64,000 bases of DNA, from assembly GCA_008638375.1 (NCBI GenBank), contig CM018051.1, positions 26,471,344 to 26,535,343 of the forward strand, read 5' to 3'. Each line of letters begins with the position of its first letter. The stretch's first letter is position 1. Of this stretch, positions 61,036 through 64,000 are shown piece by piece. Position numbers and translations under genes: made by a program. This DNA is from Nyssa sinensis. Its lineage: Eukaryota; Streptophyta; Magnoliopsida; Cornales; Nyssaceae. Under the pieces are notes generated by a model. The model was not told the origin of the DNA, made no database searches, and worked only from the letters and a program-made list of their open reading frames with translations.

Positions 61036-61861
61036 CAAGTACATAAACGATCACTCTAGGTTTTTCAAAGCAACTATAGCCTAAGTGATTCTCTAACATT
61101 AAAGAAACACATTAATCATTCAATCAACATGTAAATCTCTCCTAAACTTAATCTTATTCCTTACTTAGCAAAATATCATACCTAGAATGGTTTTTCTCAA
61201 ACCGGGGAAGTTGTGTTTGCTGCACAACCGAACCGATTGGTGAGAATATAGATATTGATGAGAGGAACAACTTCTTAGAAGGAAGCCTCGCAAGAATCCC
61301 GGCTTAGAAGTGTGTTTTGATGGCTTGAAACTTAGAGAACCTAGGGTTTTTTTTCACCTTTTCACCATGAACGTGTGCTGCTCTAATTTTCAGACCAAAC
61401 AATGAGAAAAATACACTAAGGGGATGTATTTATAGTGGAGGGGCAAGGGGGCAAAATGACCCTTTTGCCCTTAATGAATCCGAGCCCCGTTACACTACAA
61501 CCCATCCCGAAACGCTTCAATTCATTATTTTGTTTTAGCCAAAGTTCTTAAAATTATTTTAAACAAAAATTTTCAAAAAAATAAATTTTCGTTTGTGGCC
61601 GGGTTTGGCCGGATCCACCCGGGCCACCTGGGATGCTCTTTTGGTCCAATTTCTGAAACTGTCTCCAAACGGGCTCAAATTTTTACCAGAGGTGTATTTA
61701 ATATTCTAAGTATATTTCTCTTCTATGACATACTCAAAATATGCTTCTAAATATGACTTATGCTTAAATGATGCATGTAAATATCCTACCGACAAAACTG
61801 CGTATGAATAGTGTCCTACTGACAAAAACGAAAAATTTACCCTCATTTTTAGATCTCTACA

Positions 61862-62012
61862 GATACTGTGATCTAAAGAATTAGTGGAAGTGCGAGGAGA
61901 GACAGGGAGGTGAAGAGGAAGTAGGTGGCCATGAAAGAAAATATCATCCGTCGGAGATAAATCTATGTCGATTGAAGGAGGAGCCTTAGTTTTATTAGGA
62001 ATTGTGGGAGCC
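61862..62012 (-). pseudogene. BKI1: BKI1-like fragment, N-side part
   Basis: The minus-strand frame reads APPSIDIDLSPTDDIFFHGH and then PVSPRTSTNSLDH. This is the hallmark block of BKI1, the plant membrane-associated inhibitor that holds the brassinosteroid receptor kinase BRI1 inactive. The family's N-terminal 40-60 residues are missing; capture begins near 62012. Relative to the usual pattern about four residues are absent between HLLPLHL and PVSPR, an in-frame loss. The reading frame is broken at 61862 by a solo LTR and resumes at 58882. Confidence 0.85.
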
Positions 62013-62049
62013 TTTGAAAAGCGTACAAGTCTTATATGCCTTTGAAAAG

Positions 62050-62203
62050 CATCCAAGACTTATACGCTTTTAAAACAAAAAAATTTTCAAAAGCGTTTAA
62101 GAATCATATATTTTTAAAAATGATCTGGGTTCGAAAAATAAGTTAAAAAGTATTTGGGTCAGGTAAATAAATTTTTAAACAATCTAAGTCGGGTAAAAAA
62201 TTC
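62050..62203 (-). repeat. Right terminal inverted repeat of the Pack-MULE
   Basis: The reverse complement reads GAATTTTTTACCCGACTTAG onward. Just inside, at 62012-62060, a short CTTTTCAAAGGC-type unit is duplicated. Confidence 0.88.
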
Positions 62204-62213
62204 ACATTATTAG

Positions 62214-62401
62214 GGTCAATAAAGTAATTTCATTCGCGGTTATGATTAATTAGTTAAATTTAGTCCTCGAATTGAAGCTGAGGAGTTGTTCTGACCATTT
62301 CCTCGTATCTTCATTTCCTTCTTCTAATTGAAATGCTCATTCCATCGCTCAACCTGTCCAGGGTTTTCTACTTTGGTTCGATACATCTTCGTTCATCGAG
62401 A
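62214..62401. other. Promoter and 5' UTR region of the SAC gene
   Basis: This short stretch lies between the Pack-MULE TSD and the SAC ATG. A CT-rich patch (62299-62328) is like a plant 5' UTR. No TATA box is clear. The element therefore sits less than 200 bp from the coding start. Confidence 0.5.
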
Positions 62402-64000
62402 ATGGACATTCATGCAGCTCCAGGCCATTTCAAGCTCTGGAACCAATTGGAGTTACACGAATTCCAAGACAAGTTTGTGATCAAGTCCGTCGAATCGCCC
62501 GATCAAGCCTTCTCTATAGGCCGTTCTCATGGCAACATCGACCCACTTAACAGTGAGAATCTCTACTTTTAATTTTTATTTTTGATTACTTTGCCTTTTG
62601 GTTGCTGAAAAAATACAAGAAAATTGATAATATTAATATTTAAATCTTCAGCATTTGATCATTTAGATTAATAAAACTGTCTGGCTTAATTGAGGTAACA
62701 ACCTGAAACATGGTATTCATCCTCAGAAACCAGATGGAGGTTGTAAAATACATTATAAGCTATGTTAGTACAGAACCTTTCAATTTATGCTCTGTCATGT
62801 GTCTAATTGTATAGCTTTGGATGGTTGAGTATTTCTCTGTGTATGATAGTTTCCATGTGTTTGGAGGTTCGCTATATATATATATATATATATATAAAAC
62901 GTTGGTTAATTTAACATGATAACAATTAGAATCATTCATACTGAAAGTTCTAGTAGTTAAGCTTATTTTAATTCTCTCATCCTTAATAGTTGCCTCTAAT
63001 TAATGACGTTTGAGATTGATAAATTCTTTAAAAAGCATACATGGTGTACGGAAAAAGGAAGCAAAGGATTTTTGTAATTATTTTGCTCATAGTATAATGC
63101 TGATTGCCACTTTTCCTTTTTTCTATCAGTATGATGAACCATCTGAACACAATACAAAATCTTTCTATTAAATGGCATTCTTTCATTGAAATAAATAATG
63201 TAATTTTTGGTTGAAGTATTAGTAAAATTGCTACAACATTAAGAGTTTTAAGAAATATTCCTAAACCTAATGACTGGCCTACTATTTTTTGCATTAAGAA
63301 CACATGGTAAACTATAAGGTTGTTGAAAATTCTGACCCTTTCAACTTCAATAACCTGGAAGACTTGATACATTTTTCATTGTAACAGGTGATACTTGTTC
63401 GGGGAGTCCTTCCAAAATCTCTGTGATATATGGGGTGGCAGGAACTATTAGGTTGCTTGCAGGTATTTTCTTAACACAAATTATTAAATCTATTACAACC
63501 ATTAAGAAAAACCCAAGTGCCCAATTTCATATAAGCAAGTACACATGCAATCGGGTTGTCATGTGCACGGCCTCTGGTTGGTGACAGTCTGAGTCGGGCA
63601 TGTGTGAATGCACATGGTTTTTCTGTGTTTTTAACTTTATGCATTTGAAATGACGAGTTTAATGAATATGAATTAATTTTTTTAATTTTTTTTTATCTTC
63701 TTATAGGGGATGGTTCTCTTAATTGGAAATTCTTTGGAAAGAAGTTCCTTGAAAGTTAAAATAAGTTGAGGGATCTCAATTGTTGATTAGTCATGAGCTT
63801 GGCATTCTTCTTCTAGATCTTTTTCAAATAGCTTTAATGAGCTTATTTGTGTATATTTTTAACACAATGAATTCTGCAGCTCAATGTATCACTTTACTTT
63901 TAAGATATTAGGGCTGTAGTGCTTATGAAAAATAAATAATTCATCGCTGTAGTTATTTTATACCCTTCGTAATTTGAAATACATTACCTACAAATGCTTC
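62402..64000 (+). CDS. SAC-domain phosphoinositide phosphatase, first two coding exons (continues beyond the window)
   Basis: Exon 1 is 62402-62552 (donor GTGAGA, phase 1) and exon 2 is 63388-63462 (acceptor GTAACAG, donor GTATTT, phase 1). Residues include LWNQLELHEFQDKFVIKSVE from about residue 12, then DTCSGSPSKISVIYGVAGTI and RLLAG. This is the start of the SAC domain in the plant SAC6/SAC7(RHD4)/SAC8 clade, which removes phosphates from PtdIns monophosphates at ER or Golgi membranes. The catalytic CX5R motif and C-terminal membrane segments lie outside the window. I prefer the ATG at 62402 to the in-frame one at 62333 because known proteins start there. The third exon is not in view; 63463-64000 is intron. 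Confidence 0.85.
62870..62897. repeat. (TA)n microsatellite in the SAC intron
   Basis: A TA run of about 26 bases in the first intron. Confidence 0.9.

Larger units (their letters stand above)
58883..61861 (-). mobile_element. Solo LTR inserted in the captured BKI1 sequence
   Basis: On the minus strand it starts TGTAGAGATC and ends GGCGTGACA; 2979 bp. The flanks are GAAAC (58878-58882) and GATAC (61862-61866), one mismatch. A TATA box (TATAAATAC on the minus strand, near 61427-61435) fits an LTR promoter. It differs from the other long LTRs in most of its sequence but shares the terminal GTGACA. No internal region or second LTR is present. Confidence 0.85.
58223..62203. mobile_element. Pack-MULE carrying a BKI1-like gene fragment
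   Basis: Terminal inverted repeats of about 150 bp start GAATTTTTTACCCGAC on both sides (58223-58375, 62050-62203). They are flanked by the perfect 10-bp TSD ACATTATTAG. There is no transposase. The inside, apart from the solo LTR at 58883-61861, is a minus-strand copy of most of a BKI1-type gene. A non-autonomous Mutator-like element with a captured host gene is by definition a Pack-MULE. Without the LTR the element is about 1.0 kb. Confidence 0.9.

Noticed and set aside
62333..62401. Upstream ATG for the SAC gene
   Set aside because: It adds 23 residues not found in the related proteins as I know them; 62402 gives the usual start.
1..64000. CRISPR arrays, rRNA genes, bacterial operons
   Set aside because: None seen: repeat units are large tandem or transposon repeats, and gene structure is that of a plant nucleus.

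Overview
The window is nuclear DNA of a flowering plant, probably a eudicot with a repeat-rich genome; I cannot name the species. The reasons are spliceosomal introns in plant-specific genes (a GIY-YIG/CGFS glutaredoxin and a SAC phosphatase), a captured copy of the plant-only brassinosteroid regulator BKI1, Tat and Copia LTR retrotransposons, and a Mutator-like element. Only two host genes look real: a plastid monothiol glutaredoxin of the GRXS16 type (6449-10046, two coding exons) and the first two coding exons of a SAC-domain phosphoinositide phosphatase (62402 to beyond the right edge). About 80 percent of the rest is mobile DNA inserted into other mobile DNA. Layout. 1-5575: members of a long-LTR retroelement family (ends TGTAAYACCC...CGTGACA, initiator-Met tRNA primer site), including an unusual head-to-head rearrangement. 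5576-10962: GRXS16 with short flanks; its 2.7-kb intron holds repeats and a possible alternative last exon. 10963-34245: an ancestral tandem array of a roughly 420-560 bp unit, split by two insertions. The first is an 11.5-kb Tat-type Ty3/gypsy element (12064-27126, TSD CTTAT), whose 3' LTR itself carries a solo LTR (22954-26504, TSD CAATC). The second is a minus-strand long-LTR element with almost no internal region (27737-33432, TSD CTATT). 34246-38135: the 3' end of another LTR element and a decayed plant-mobile-domain gene. 38136-56223: a decayed Copia element of about 7 kb, expanded to 18 kb by three solo LTRs; one of these (38766-42184) carries sequence resembling host genes. 56224-58222: AT-rich DNA with an inverted-repeat element. 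58223-62203: a Pack-MULE (TIRs of about 150 bp, 10-bp TSD) that captured most of a BKI1-like gene, later split by a solo LTR (58883-61861). 62214-64000: the SAC gene. The retroelement coding regions all carry stops or frameshifts and are described as relics. The Tat element also has an antisense three-exon gene with its own TATA box, downstream of pol. The points most worth following up are the BKI1-carrying Pack-MULE, this antisense gene, the host-like sequence inside a solo LTR, and the alternative GRXS16 exon. I saw no CRISPR array, rRNA gene, true tRNA gene or prokaryote-type operon, and no evidence of a wholly new biological system. Boundaries given with matching TSDs are read to the base; other boundaries are approximate. 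All family names come from motifs recognised by eye.
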